From positions 1 to 32,523 of the forward strand of contig CALXIQ010000013.1 in NCBI GenBank assembly GCA_944388405.1: a stretch of DNA of 32,523 nucleotides, read 5' to 3'. Source of the DNA: an uncultured Ruminococcus sp. Lineage in GTDB: Bacteria; Bacillota; Clostridia; Oscillospirales; Ruminococcaceae. The notes under the pieces were generated by a model. It did not search any database. It was given only the letters and a program-made list of their open reading frames with translations, and was not told the origin of the DNA. Every line of letters begins with the position of its first letter. Position 1 is the first letter of the stretch. Shown here piece by piece: positions 25,264 to 32,486 of this stretch. Both the position numbers and the translations under genes were made by a program.

Positions 25264-25956
25264 ATGAACTACAGAGAAACCGATCCCGAATTTGCTCAGC
25301 GTTTTGAGCACTTTGCTTTTGAGGAAGTCCCAAATGAGGAAGGGCAGCAGCTTGATGAAATAACCCGTCATATGGCGATTATCGCCACGCTGCTGGGCTG
25401 TCAGGGAGTTGATGAATTTACTCTTGAGCTGCCCCGTGCCCTTGACGCAGGTGTTACCCCGGTTATGGCAAAAGAGATAATCTATCAGGCGGTGGATTAT
25501 CTGGGCATCGGCAGAGTAAAGCCGTTTGTCGACGCTGCCAACGACATTTTAACTCAGCGTGGGGTAAAGCTCCCGCTGGAAGGTCAGGCGACCACTACCA
25601 TGGAAAACAGACTGGAAAAAGGCATCAAGGCTCAGGTAGAGATTTTCGGCGACGGAATGAACGAAGCGTGGAAAAACGGTCACATCAACCGTTGGCTGGC
25701 GGCAAACTGTTTTGGAGATTACTACACTCGCAGCGGGCTTAATCTTGCTCAGCGTGAGATGATTACATTCTGTTTTCTGGCGGCGCAGGGCGGTTGCGAG
25801 CCGCAACTTATTGCTCACGCAGGCGGAAATATGAACCTGGGCAACGACAAGGAGTTTCTGATTAAAGTGGTGTCTCAGTGCCTGCCCTATATCGGCTATC
25901 CCCGCAGCCTTAACGCCATTACCTGCATCAATAAGGCGGCGGAATCAAGAAAGTAA
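25264..25956 (+). CDS. Carboxymuconolactone decarboxylase (CMD)-family protein
   Basis: A 230-residue protein. I start at the ATG at 25264, directly after AAGGAGG (25248-25254); a longer upstream frame would run back through the reductase gene. It has two CMD-like helical halves, one around residues 22-90 and one around 150-220 (NLAQREMITFCFLAAQGGCEPQLIAHAGGN). The AhpD-type CxxC pair is absent, so peroxidase activity like AhpD is unlikely. Such proteins often travel with aldo/keto reductases and flavodoxins in Firmicutes. The reaction is unknown. Confidence 0.88.
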   Translation: MNYRETDPEFAQRFEHFAFEEVPNEEGQQLDEITRHMAIIATLLGCQGVDEFTLELPRALDAGVTPVMAKEIIYQAVDYLGIGRVKPFVDAANDILTQRGVKLPLEGQATTTMENRLEKGIKAQVEIFGDGMNEAWKNGHINRWLAANCFGDYYTRSGLNLAQREMITFCFLAAQGGCEPQLIAHAGGNMNLGNDKEFLIKVVSQCLPYIGYPRSLNAITCINKAAESRK

Positions 25957-25996
25957 TTATTATCGGAAACAAATGTTATAAGACGACAACAAAACG

Positions 25997-26038
25997 GCAA
26001 CGGTGTTCGGAAGCAGTCCGAGCGCCGTTGCTTTTTTG
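25997..26038 (+). terminator. Intrinsic terminator closing the redox cassette
   Basis: A 15-bp stem (25997-26011 with 26017-26031) containing two G-T pairs and a 5-nt loop, followed by TTTTTT. It separates the CMD gene from gmd. Confidence 0.9.
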
Positions 26039-26151
26039 TTTTAATTCATAAACTTAAATTGACAATCGGCATGATAAGACGGTGCAAAAAATCAAAAGCC
26101 AATATTGTGCAAGAATTTTTGGCTAATTGCTATTAAAATAAAAAATTTTTG

Positions 26152-26160
26152 TGATATAAT
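26152..26160 (+). promoter_or_regulatory. Extended -10 promoter for gmd-fcl
   Basis: TGATATAAT (26152-26160) is an extended -10; no good -35 lies at 16-18 bp. It sits about 87 bp before the gmd start and just after the preceding terminator. The rest of the 290-bp gap is AT-rich with no other recognisable feature apart from the leader hairpin. Confidence 0.55.
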
Positions 26161-26188
26161 AATTAAGGTATGTATCCGAAAACGTTGC

Positions 26189-26220
26189 GGCAGCGCTAAG
26201 ACTTACGGTTAAACGCTGCC
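26189..26220 (+). promoter_or_regulatory. 5' leader hairpin before gmd
   Basis: GGCAGCG (26189-26195) pairs with CGCTGCC (26214-26220). It lies in the expected leader between the promoter and the AGAGGAG ribosome site, with no T-run directly after it. It may stabilise or regulate the mRNA; no riboswitch class is recognised. Confidence 0.45.
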
Positions 26221-26246
26221 GAAATAAAAAAGAGGAGTAAATTAAA

Positions 26247-27302
26247 ATGAGTAAAATTGCGCTTATTACGGGAATTACCGGGCAGGACGGTTCTTATCTG
26301 GCGGAATTTCTGCTGGAAAAGGGATATGAAGTACACGGAATTACAAGACGAGCCTCCATCTCCAATACCGCAAGAATCGACCATCTGATGGGGAAAATCA
26401 CTCTCCATGACGGAGATCTTTCCGATTCGTCCTCCCTTATTCGTATAATCAACATTGTGCAGCCCGATGAAATATACAACCTGGCAGCCCAGAGCCATGT
26501 TCAGGTAAGCTTTGATGTGCCCGAATATTCCGGCGACGTGGATGCGCTGGGAGTGCTGCGTATTCTGGAAGCGGTGCGTATTCTGGGGCTGACCAAAAAG
26601 ACAAAGATTTATCAGGCTTCCACCTCCGAGCTTTACGGCAAGGTGGAAGAGGTTCCGCAGAGGGAAACCACACCCTTCCATCCCTACAGCCCTTACGCTG
26701 TGGCAAAGCAGTACGGTTTCTGGATTACTAAGGAATACCGTGAAGCTTACGGAATGTTTGCGGTAAACGGAATCCTCTTCAATCACGAGTCGGAGCGGAG
26801 AGGTGAAAATTTTGTTACCAGAAAAATCACTCTGGCGGCAGGACGCATTGCCGAGGGACTGCAAGACCATCTTGAACTGGGCAACATGGACAGCCTGCGT
26901 GACTGGGGCTACGCCAAAGACTATGTGGAATGTATGTGGCTGATTATGCAGCAGGAGAAGCCGGAGGACTTTGTTATCGCCACCGGCGTGCAGCATACCG
27001 TTCGTGACTTTACCGAGAAAGCGTTTGCCGCAAACGGCATTACAATCCGCTGGGAGGGCACGGGTCTTGAGGAAAAAGGCTATGACGCCGAGACGGGAAA
27101 AATGCTGGTGTGCGTAAATCCTGCATGGTTCAGACCCACCGATGTTGACAACCTGTGGGGCGACCCTACCAAGGCAAAGACGGTGCTGGGCTGGAATCCT
27201 CAGAAAACCAGCTACGAGCAGCTGGTTGAAATTATGGCTAAGCATGACAGAACATTGGCCAAGCGTGAGAGAGCAATGAAAGAAGCAGGTGAAAGAATAT
27301 GA
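26247..27302 (+). CDS. gmd: GDP-mannose 4,6-dehydratase
   Basis: A 351-residue extended SDR enzyme. [10 protein letters not shown] (9-18) binds NADP, RRAS (34-37) is the family-specific nucleotide motif, and the active-site residues T126, E128, Y150 and K154 are present ([16 protein letters not shown]). [17 protein letters not shown] is the GMD hallmark. It converts GDP-D-mannose to GDP-4-keto-6-deoxy-mannose. The ATG follows AGAGGAG. Its stop overlaps the start of fcl by 4 bp. Confidence 0.97.
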   Translation: MSKIALITGITGQDGSYLAEFLLEKGYEVHGITRRASISNTARIDHLMGKITLHDGDLSDSSSLIRIINIVQPDEIYNLAAQSHVQVSFDVPEYSGDVDALGVLRILEAVRILGLTKKTKIYQASTSELYGKVEEVPQRETTPFHPYSPYAVAKQYGFWITKEYREAYGMFAVNGILFNHESERRGENFVTRKITLAAGRIAEGLQDHLELGNMDSLRDWGYAKDYVECMWLIMQQEKPEDFVIATGVQHTVRDFTEKAFAANGITIRWEGTGLEEKGYDAETGKMLVCVNPAWFRPTDVDNLWGDPTKAKTVLGWNPQKTSYEQLVEIMAKHDRTLAKRERAMKEAGERI

Positions 27303-28243
27303 TGGAGAAAAACGCAAAAATCTACGTGGCGGGACACCGAGGAATGGTAGGCTCGGCTATCGTGCGTGGGCTGGAACGTCAGGGTTATACAAACATCATC
27401 ACAAGAACCCACAAGGAGCTTGACCTCACCCGTCAGGATGCGGTTGAAAAGTTCTTTGCGGAGGAAAAGCCGGAGTATGTGTTCCTTGCGGCGGCAAAGG
27501 TAGGCGGCATTGTTGCCAACGAGTCGGCGCTGGCGGATTTTATGTACGATAACATGATTCTTGAGATGAATGTTATTCACGCCGCTTGGCAGAATGGCTG
27601 CAAGAAGCTGGAGTTTTTAGGTTCGTCCTGCATCTATCCCCGCATGGCTCCTCAGCCTATGACAGAAAGCTGCCTGCTGACGGGTGAGCTGGAAAAAACC
27701 AATGAGGCCTATGCTCTGGCGAAGATTTCGGGATTGAAGTACTGCGAATTTCTCAACCGCCAGTATGGCACCGACTACATAAGCGTTATGCCCACAAATC
27801 TTTACGGACCAAACGACAACTATCATCCCACCCACAGCCATGTGCTTCCTGCGCTGATACGTCGTTTTCATGAGGCTAAGGTGGAGGGTAAGGACAGCGT
27901 AACCTGCTGGGGCGATGGTTCTCCTCTGAGAGAGTTTCTGTATGTTGACGACCTGGCAAATCTTTGTGTGTTCCTTATGAACAACTACAGCGGCAACGAA
28001 ACGGTAAACGCCGGAACCGGCAAGGAGCTGACTATTAAGGAACTTACCGAGCTGGTGGCAAAGGTTGTAGGCTACACGGGAAAGATAGAATGGGACACCA
28101 CCAAGCCCAACGGCACTCCACGTAAGCTGCTTGACGTAAGCAAGGCGGCCGCTCTGGGGTGGACATACAAAACCGAGCTTGAGGACGGAATCCGTCTGTC
28201 CTATGAGGATTTTCTTAATAATCCCATGAGGGCTGAACGATAA
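27299..28243 (+). CDS. fcl: GDP-L-fucose synthase
   Basis: A 314-residue SDR epimerase/reductase. [15 protein letters not shown] (11-25) binds [13 protein letters not shown] (106-114) carries the Ser/Cys active-site residues, and Y138-x3-K142 (YALAK) completes the site. It turns the Gmd product into GDP-L-fucose by 3,5-epimerisation and 4-reduction. Translationally coupled to gmd. GDP-fucose would feed a fucosyltransferase among the GT genes at 6.1-15.1 kb, but none can be assigned by eye. Confidence 0.96.
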   Translation: MMEKNAKIYVAGHRGMVGSAIVRGLERQGYTNIITRTHKELDLTRQDAVEKFFAEEKPEYVFLAAAKVGGIVANESALADFMYDNMILEMNVIHAAWQNGCKKLEFLGSSCIYPRMAPQPMTESCLLTGELEKTNEAYALAKISGLKYCEFLNRQYGTDYISVMPTNLYGPNDNYHPTHSHVLPALIRRFHEAKVEGKDSVTCWGDGSPLREFLYVDDLANLCVFLMNNYSGNETVNAGTGKELTIKELTELVAKVVGYTGKIEWDTTKPNGTPRKLLDVSKAAALGWTYKTELEDGIRLSYEDFLNNPMRAER

Positions 28244-28250
28244 AAAACAA

Positions 28251-28285
28251 AAAAGGTCGTGAGTCCACATCGTTCACGGCCTTTT
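28251..28285 (+). terminator. Hairpin terminator between fcl and manC
   Basis: AAAAGGTCGTGA (28251-28262) pairs with TCACGGCCTTTT (28274-28285) with one G-T pair. It sits in the 62-bp gap. The A and T tracts are part of the stem, so it may work in either direction and only partly, lowering manC expression relative to gmd-fcl. Confidence 0.7.
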
Positions 28286-28305
28286 GCTGATAAAGGGAAA
28301 ATAGC

Positions 28306-29616
28306 ATGAATATAATTTTACTGTCCGGGGGCTCGGGAAAACGTCTGTGGCCTCTTTCAAACGACATCAGATCAAAACAGTTTATCAAGATATTCAGAAG
28401 CGATGACGGCGGTTACGAATCAATGGTGCAGCGTGTCTATCGGCAGATAAAAAAGGCGGACAAGAACGCTACCGTTACAATCGCTACTGCTAAGTCGCAG
28501 GTATCGGCGCTGCACAATCAGCTGGGGGAGGAGGTAGGCATTAGCGTTGAGCCCTGCCGCAGGGATACCTTTCCTGCAATTGCGCTGGCGGTTGCGTATC
28601 TGGTTGACGAAAAACACATTGACCCCCGAGAATCTGTAGTAGTCTGTCCTGTAGACCCGTATGTTGAGGATGATTATTTTAAAGCTTTGAAAGGGCTTGC
28701 AAAGCAGGCTGATAAGGGGAAAGCAAACCTGATACTTATGGGAATTGAGCCCACCTATCCCAGTGAAAAATACGGCTACATCATACCCGAAACCACCGGT
28801 CAGACATCAATGGTAAAGACCTTTAAGGAAAAGCCCGCGGCGGATGTAGCAAAGGAATACATCTCTCAGGGGGCGCTGTGGAACGGCGGCGTATTTGCAT
28901 TCAAGCTTGGATATGTAATGGACATTGCTCACAGACTGATTGATTTTACCGATTACCAAGATTTGTTTTCAAAATATTATACCTTGCCGAAAATTTCCTT
29001 TGACTATGCAGTTGTGGAAAAGGAAGATAAAATTCAGGTACAGCGTTTTGCGGGACAATGGAAGGACCTGGGCACATGGAACACTCTTACCGAAGCCATG
29101 GAAGAGCCGATTGTCGGCAAAGGGGAGATGAACGAAAACTGCTCAGGCGTAAACATCATCAACGAGCTTGACGTGCCGGTGCTGGCGATGGGTCTGCACG
29201 ATGTAGTGATTTCCGCCTCCCCCGAGGGGATATTGGTTTCAGACAAAGAGCAGAGCAGTTACATCAAGCCTTTTGTAGACAAATTTGAACAGCAGGTTAT
29301 GTTCGCAGAGAAGAGCTGGGGCAGCTTTAAGGTAGTTGATGTAGAAACTGAATCCATGACAATTAAAGTTACTCTGAACGAAGGCCACAGCATGAACTAC
29401 CATAGTCACAGGCACCGTGACGAGATTTGGGTTGTAATCTCCGGCAAGGGTAGGACGGTTGTAGACGGCGTTGAACGTCAGGTGAAAGCGGGGGATGTAA
29501 TCCCCATGTTCGCCGGTCAACGCCACACCGTTATGGCTATCACCGAACTGAAAATGATAGAAGTACAACTTGGCAAGGACATAAACGTTCACGACAAACA
29601 AAAGTTTTCTTTTTAA
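28306..29616 (+). CDS. manC: Mannose-1-phosphate guanylyltransferase with mannose-6-phosphate isomerase domain
   Basis: A 436-residue fused enzyme. The N-terminal nucleotidyltransferase has LLSGGSGKRLWPLS (5-18), VCPVDPYVEDD, GIEPTYPSEKYGYI and NGGVFAF. The C-terminal cupin (about 355-430) has MNYHSHRHRDEIWVVISGKG, the type II isomerase metal site. It makes GDP-mannose, the substrate of Gmd, and may also produce mannose-6-phosphate from fructose-6-phosphate. Somewhat shorter than the usual ~470 residues. Last gene of the locus. Confidence 0.95.
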   Translation: MNIILLSGGSGKRLWPLSNDIRSKQFIKIFRSDDGGYESMVQRVYRQIKKADKNATVTIATAKSQVSALHNQLGEEVGISVEPCRRDTFPAIALAVAYLVDEKHIDPRESVVVCPVDPYVEDDYFKALKGLAKQADKGKANLILMGIEPTYPSEKYGYIIPETTGQTSMVKTFKEKPAADVAKEYISQGALWNGGVFAFKLGYVMDIAHRLIDFTDYQDLFSKYYTLPKISFDYAVVEKEDKIQVQRFAGQWKDLGTWNTLTEAMEEPIVGKGEMNENCSGVNIINELDVPVLAMGLHDVVISASPEGILVSDKEQSSYIKPFVDKFEQQVMFAEKSWGSFKVVDVETESMTIKVTLNEGHSMNYHSHRHRDEIWVVISGKGRTVVDGVERQVKAGDVIPMFAGQRHTVMAITELKMIEVQLGKDINVHDKQKFSF

Positions 29617-29706
29617 TATCGATCCGCTCGCTGGTCGCTCGCTTCGTTTTGTGGGGGCTATCGGTTGGTAACCGTCAAGGGTGGTTTGGCGGAGCATCGG
29701 TTTTTT
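29617..29706 (-). repeat. tRNA-associated intergenic repeat, copy 3
   Basis: Starts right at the manC stop codon and matches the reverse complement of the 30404-30743 units: GATCCGCTCGCT, GCTTCGTTTTGTGGGGGCTATCGG, TAACCGTCAAGGG and a trailing CATCGGTTTTTT. It is inverted relative to copy 4, with a terminator between them. Confidence 0.8.
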
Positions 29707-29800
29707 GCATAGTTTGTGGGGGCGTTGGTTTTATACAAGGTTTGTTCAGGTCATAACCGTACATTGCAGGGGATGAGGATAGACCCATTTTTAGGCACAA

Positions 29801-29840
29801 AAAATCCGTTACTGCACAAACAGTAACGGATTTTCTTGTT
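29801..29840. terminator. Bidirectional intrinsic terminator between manC and tRNA-Ala
   Basis: A perfect 14-bp stem (29801-29814 with 29821-29834) around CACAAA with A-rich and T-rich flanks, so it can stop transcripts from manC on the plus strand and from tRNA-Ala on the minus strand. Its ATCCGTTA core is the same as that of the terminator at 241-273. The rest of the 335-bp gap from 29617 is repeat copies 3 and 4. Confidence 0.9.
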
Positions 29841-29850
29841 TGCGTACTCG

Positions 29851-29934
29851 CTTCCCTTGACGGTTACGAACTAATAGCCTAATTAAAACAAAGCGAGCTC
29901 AGCGAGCGGATCGATGTACCGTCTGCGCTAGGAC
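29851..29934 (+). repeat. tRNA-associated intergenic repeat, copy 4
   Basis: CTTGACGGTTACGAACTAATAG, AAAGCGAGC, AGCGAGCGGATCGAT and CTGCGCTAGGAC match the full-length units. A second short CCGTCCGGGTTAGGA tail (29936-29950) abuts the tRNA-Ala 3' end. Confidence 0.75.
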
Positions 29935-29951
29935 CCGTCCGGGTTAGGATT

Positions 29952-30027
<76 letters not shown>

Positions 30028-30340
30028 AAATATTAAATTAAAACATTGGGAAGGTGAGGTGCACCTAAAACCGATAAGTAATTCACCCAACCCGAAAGTG
30101 AGCGGCAATCCAGAGTGAGTAATACCCATAAAAACAGGACGTCGAAGCGCCGTTCCATACCCTACAGCTGTGCAGGGGATGTATGTAATGCAGAACAGTG
30201 TAGGCATCGTCCCCTACATGGCATATCTTTCATGATGTGTCCTTATCAAACTTCCATGATGGGCTAAATAGTTCCGCACAAACTCTGTAGCAAACTTCCG
30301 ACCTTATCAGATTTACCTAGCGGGGACAAACTCTGTTCCG
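30028..30340. other. Non-coding stretch between tRNA-Ala and repeat copies
   Basis: No convincing gene. An open frame on the minus strand runs through the tRNA and is rejected. Short direct repeats are visible: ACAAACTCTGT at 30278-30288 and 30326-30336, CCTTATCA at 30241 and 30303, and AAACTTCC at 30249 and 30293, suggesting a small decayed duplication. Promoter elements for tRNA-Ala should lie at the left of this stretch but none is clear. Confidence 0.5.
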
Positions 30341-30399
30341 CCACAAAATTGGAGCGAACATCAGTGAGCGTAACGATATTGTGCCGTCCGCGCTAGGAT
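30341..30399 (+). repeat. tRNA-associated intergenic repeat, copy 5 (partial)
   Basis: CCACAAAATTGGAGCGAACATCAG, then TGAGCGTAACGATATTG and CCGTCCGCGCTAGGA: the second half of the unit, diverged. Confidence 0.65.
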
Positions 30400-30403
30400 A
30401 GTT

Positions 30404-30743
30404 AAAAAAACGATGCCCGGACAAACTGCCCCGGACGGCTACGAACCGATAGCCATCACAAAACGAAGTGAGCGTCAGCGAACGGATCAATATTGCCCCG
30501 TCCGGGCTAGGACCGTAACGAAGTTAAAAAACCAATGCACGGACAAACTGCCCTGGACGGTTACGAACCGATAGCCCCCACAAAACGAAGCGAACAAAGT
30601 GAGCGGATCGATATTGCCCCGTCCGGGCTAGGACAAAAACCAATGCACGGACAAACTGCCCTTGACGGTTACGAACCGATAGCCATCACAAAACGAAGTG
30701 AGCGTCAGCGAACGGATCGATATTGCCCCGTCCGGGCTAGGAC
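30404..30743 (+). repeat. Three near-tandem ~110-bp repeat units (copies 6-8)
   Basis: Units at about 30404-30513, 30525-30634 and 30635-30743 are close to identical. Order within each: ACCAATGCACGGACAAACTG, GACGGTTACGAACCGATAGCC, CACAAAACGAAGTGAGCG, GCGAACGGATCGATATTGCC and CCGTCCGGGCTAGGAC. The last unit abuts the tRNA-Ser fragment. In one frame the units translate as LDGYEPIA-TKRSE strings, which are an artefact. Function unknown. The GGCTAGGAC end next to tRNA 3' ends suggests an element that settles beside tRNA genes. Confidence 0.88.
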
Positions 30744-30801
30744 TGGCGGAGATGGTGGGATTCGAACCCACGGAACGTTTTACCGTTCAAACGATTTCGA
30801 G
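30744..30801 (-). tRNA. Partial tRNA-Ser (CGA) 3' fragment, probable attachment-site scar
   Basis: On the minus strand the fragment reads from anticodon loop CTCGAAA through stem half TCGTT, long variable arm GAACG/CGTTC, T arm GTGGG-TTCGAAT-CCCAC, acceptor half CATCTCC, G and CCA. The long variable arm and CGA anticodon identify Ser. The 5' half (expected acceptor GGAGATG) is missing: the bases before the loop (TAAAA) do not pair with TCGTT. A tRNA cut at the anticodon loop with the 3' part kept is the classic product of tyrosine-recombinase integration. Confidence 0.85.
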
Positions 30802-31057
30802 TTTTATCGCCGTCTGTTAATTACATGTTTTCTCCTGTCAGTTTCAGTCAGCCTTGTACGCCCGCAAACCCGCATGAAATCTGGATTTTTCGAGAAAATC
30901 GCCCGCAAACACTGAGAAAACGCCCATCGGTTCCAATCAGTGATTTTTCCGCTTTTGGAAAGAACTGCGGAAAGAACAGAAAGAACAAAACTCAATAGGC
31001 AATACACGGACAGTTCGAATGCCGACAAAGATTATCAAGATATTGAGGTGTATTGTC
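30802..31057. other. Element end region with short direct repeats
   Basis: No gene supported. CGCCCGCAAAC occurs at 30859-30869 and 30900-30910. GAAAGAAC occurs three times (30958-30965, 30970-30977, 30979-30986). Such repeats near an attachment site could be integrase or excisionase arm-binding sites (inference). Confidence 0.45.
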
Positions 31058-31663
31058 ATGAAAGAAAACGCAATCAACTGGGACGCCGTTCCCGATGTAA
31101 TCACAAAGGATCAGCTGTATCGCATTTGCCACATCAGCAAATCCACCGCCCTGTACCTGCTCCAAAGCGGGAAAATCCCCTGCGAGTACACGGGCAGGAA
31201 AACCCGCTGCTACAAAATCAAAAAGGAGGATGTGATTGCCTATCTGGAAAACCGCAAGGTGTTCCCCGAAAGCTACTCCGCCCCGGCAGGCTGGTACAAA
31301 GGCGATTATACCGTCCAGATAGAGGAACAGGTTCCCCCAATCGTGCAGGAGCATTTGCGGCTGTACTATACCGAGCTGCTCTCCGGCTATCCCGATGTGC
31401 TGACCACCCAAACGGTTTCCAACATCACCGGCTACGGAAAAACTTCAATCAACAACTGGTGCAATCAGGGACACATCAAGTCTTTCCGGAAAAACAACGT
31501 CAACCACATTCCGAAGGTCTATTTGGTGGAATTCTTCTGTTCCATTTACTTTCGCACCATCACCCGCAAATCGCCGTGGCACATCCGTACCCTGCAAGGC
31601 TTTTCAAGCTGGCGGAAAATCCGTGACCTGCACACAGCAGACAGCGAAGGAGGTGCTGAGTAA
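31058..31663 (+). CDS. Two-domain helix-turn-helix (excisionase-like) protein
   Basis: A 201-residue protein. I start at 31058 (GAGGTG 7 bp upstream), not the in-frame ATG at 31019, because the latter lacks a ribosome site. Residues about 14-60 (VITKDQLYRICHISKSTALYLL, then YKIKKEDVIAYLE) form a MerR/excisionase-type winged HTH that ends with the usual residue pattern of HTH_17. A second, similar unit starts near residue 115 (VLTTQTVSNITGYGKTSINNW, then HIPKVYLVEFF). A protein with two such units could bridge two sites at the element end. Likely roles are recombination directionality or regulation. It ends one base into the next gene (TAATG). Confidence 0.8.
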   Translation: MKENAINWDAVPDVITKDQLYRICHISKSTALYLLQSGKIPCEYTGRKTRCYKIKKEDVIAYLENRKVFPESYSAPAGWYKGDYTVQIEEQVPPIVQEHLRLYYTELLSGYPDVLTTQTVSNITGYGKTSINNWCNQGHIKSFRKNNVNHIPKVYLVEFFCSIYFRTITRKSPWHIRTLQGFSSWRKIRDLHTADSEGGAE

Positions 31664-31962
31664 TGACAAATTTTTTAGAAGAGCTGTACTACGGAAATAT
31701 TGATCCGCAGGCAAGAGGATACCGAAAGGGCAGTCATACTCTTGAGGTTTCAAAAGACATCAACGAGCTGGAAGAAAAACTGACTGAGCGCTTGAGCGGC
31801 GAGGACAAGGCGCTGTTCCTCGATTTCTGCAACGCATACGGAGAACTGATGGGCGAAAGCGGTCTTGATTCCTTTCTCGTTGGCTTCCGCCTCGGCGCAA
31901 AAATGATCTTCGATACCTTTTGCAGCGATGACGCACCGTTTGAAAGCTACCTGAAAGACTGA
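31663..31962 (+). CDS. DUF6809-like small protein
   Basis: A 99-residue acidic protein. MTNFLEELYYGNIDPQAR at the start and FLVGFRLGAKMIFDTF near the end are the landmarks of a small protein family common in Firmicute mobile elements (I recall it as DUF6809). The middle is helical (INELEEKLTERLSGEDKALF). Function unknown. AAGGAGG before the ATG, which overlaps the previous stop. Confidence 0.8.
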   Translation: MTNFLEELYYGNIDPQARGYRKGSHTLEVSKDINELEEKLTERLSGEDKALFLDFCNAYGELMGESGLDSFLVGFRLGAKMIFDTFCSDDAPFESYLKD

Positions 31963-32071
31963 AAGGTCTGTCAAATCGCAGTTTAGTCAATTACGAATTA
32001 GTCAATTATAATTGATTAAATTTTCAATATACAACGTGCGATAATCAAAATCGCACATTCGTAAAACGAAT

Positions 32072-32104
32072 CCTCCTTTGGTACAATGAGCGTATCAAAG
32101 GAGG
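32072..32104 (+). promoter_or_regulatory. Inverted repeat covering the tnpV ribosome site
   Basis: CCTCCTTTG (32072-32080) is the exact complement of CAAAGGAGG (32096-32104), the latter being the ribosome site of the next gene. A -10-like TACAAT (32082-32087) sits in the loop; a -35 is poor (TTCGTA, 32058-32063). Only transcripts starting upstream of 32072 would fold and hide the ribosome site. Confidence 0.65.
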
Positions 32105-32111
32105 TTTTACT

Positions 32112-32486
32112 ATGAATAAAACGATATTTGAACAAATGGGTGGCACATACACCGTGCAGGGAGATTATTGCCTGCCTGATCTTACTTTACCCATCGAAGA
32201 AGAACGCCCCATCGGCGTGTGGGCACAGCGCCGCCTGCGTTATTTAAAACAACATCATAAAATTCTCTACTACAATCTGCTCACTTCCGGCAAGCTTCAA
32301 TCACACCTTGCAGATGTTGAGGAAGAAGCACAAACTCTCTTTCTTCGGTTGCTAAAACAATACGCCGAGAGAGAGGGTGTCACCGAACAGCTGAAAGCGG
32401 AGAATCCAATGAAATGGGTACGCATGATGAATAATATTCGAGAACGTGTCAACGAAGTTGTAAATGCAGAGATGATTTTCATATAG
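32112..32486 (+). CDS. tnpV: TnpV, transposon-encoded protein
   Basis: A 124-residue protein matching the TnpV family first named on the clostridial mobilisable transposon Tn4451. Landmarks: IFEQMGGTYTVQGDYCLPDL (4-23), PIGVWAQRRLRYLKQHH (34-50), LTSGKLQSHLADVEEEA and AEREGVTEQLKAENPMKWV, then NNIRERVNEVV. It is charged and helical with no known enzyme motif. Its role in transposition is not established. Ribosome site AAAGGAGG 7 bp upstream. The last 37 bases of the window after it hold nothing identifiable. Confidence 0.9.
   Translation: MNKTIFEQMGGTYTVQGDYCLPDLTLPIEEERPIGVWAQRRLRYLKQHHKILYYNLLTSGKLQSHLADVEEEAQTLFLRLLKQYAEREGVTEQLKAENPMKWVRMMNNIRERVNEVVNAEMIFI

Noticed and set aside
26196..27317. 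373-codon minus-strand open frame opposite gmd
   Set aside because: The plus strand encodes an unmistakable Gmd with all active-site residues. The antisense frame has no known domain and no ribosome site that I can see.
27617..28270. 217-codon minus-strand open frame opposite fcl
   Set aside because: Antisense shadow of the clear fcl gene; no recognisable domain.
30404..30743. Possible CRISPR array (three ~110-bp repeats)
   Set aside because: Units are too long, have almost no spacers between them, and related copies are scattered elsewhere in both orientations.
30535..30915. 126-codon open frame with repeated LDGYEPIA strings
   Set aside because: It is a translation of the intergenic repeats running into the tRNA-Ser scar, with no ribosome site. 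A similar string occurs on the minus strand at 29239-29697 for the same reason.
30940..31626. 228-codon plus-strand open frame overlapping the two-HTH gene
   Set aside because: Low-complexity Arg/Pro/Gln-rich translation in a different frame; the HTH gene has the ribosome site and domain matches.
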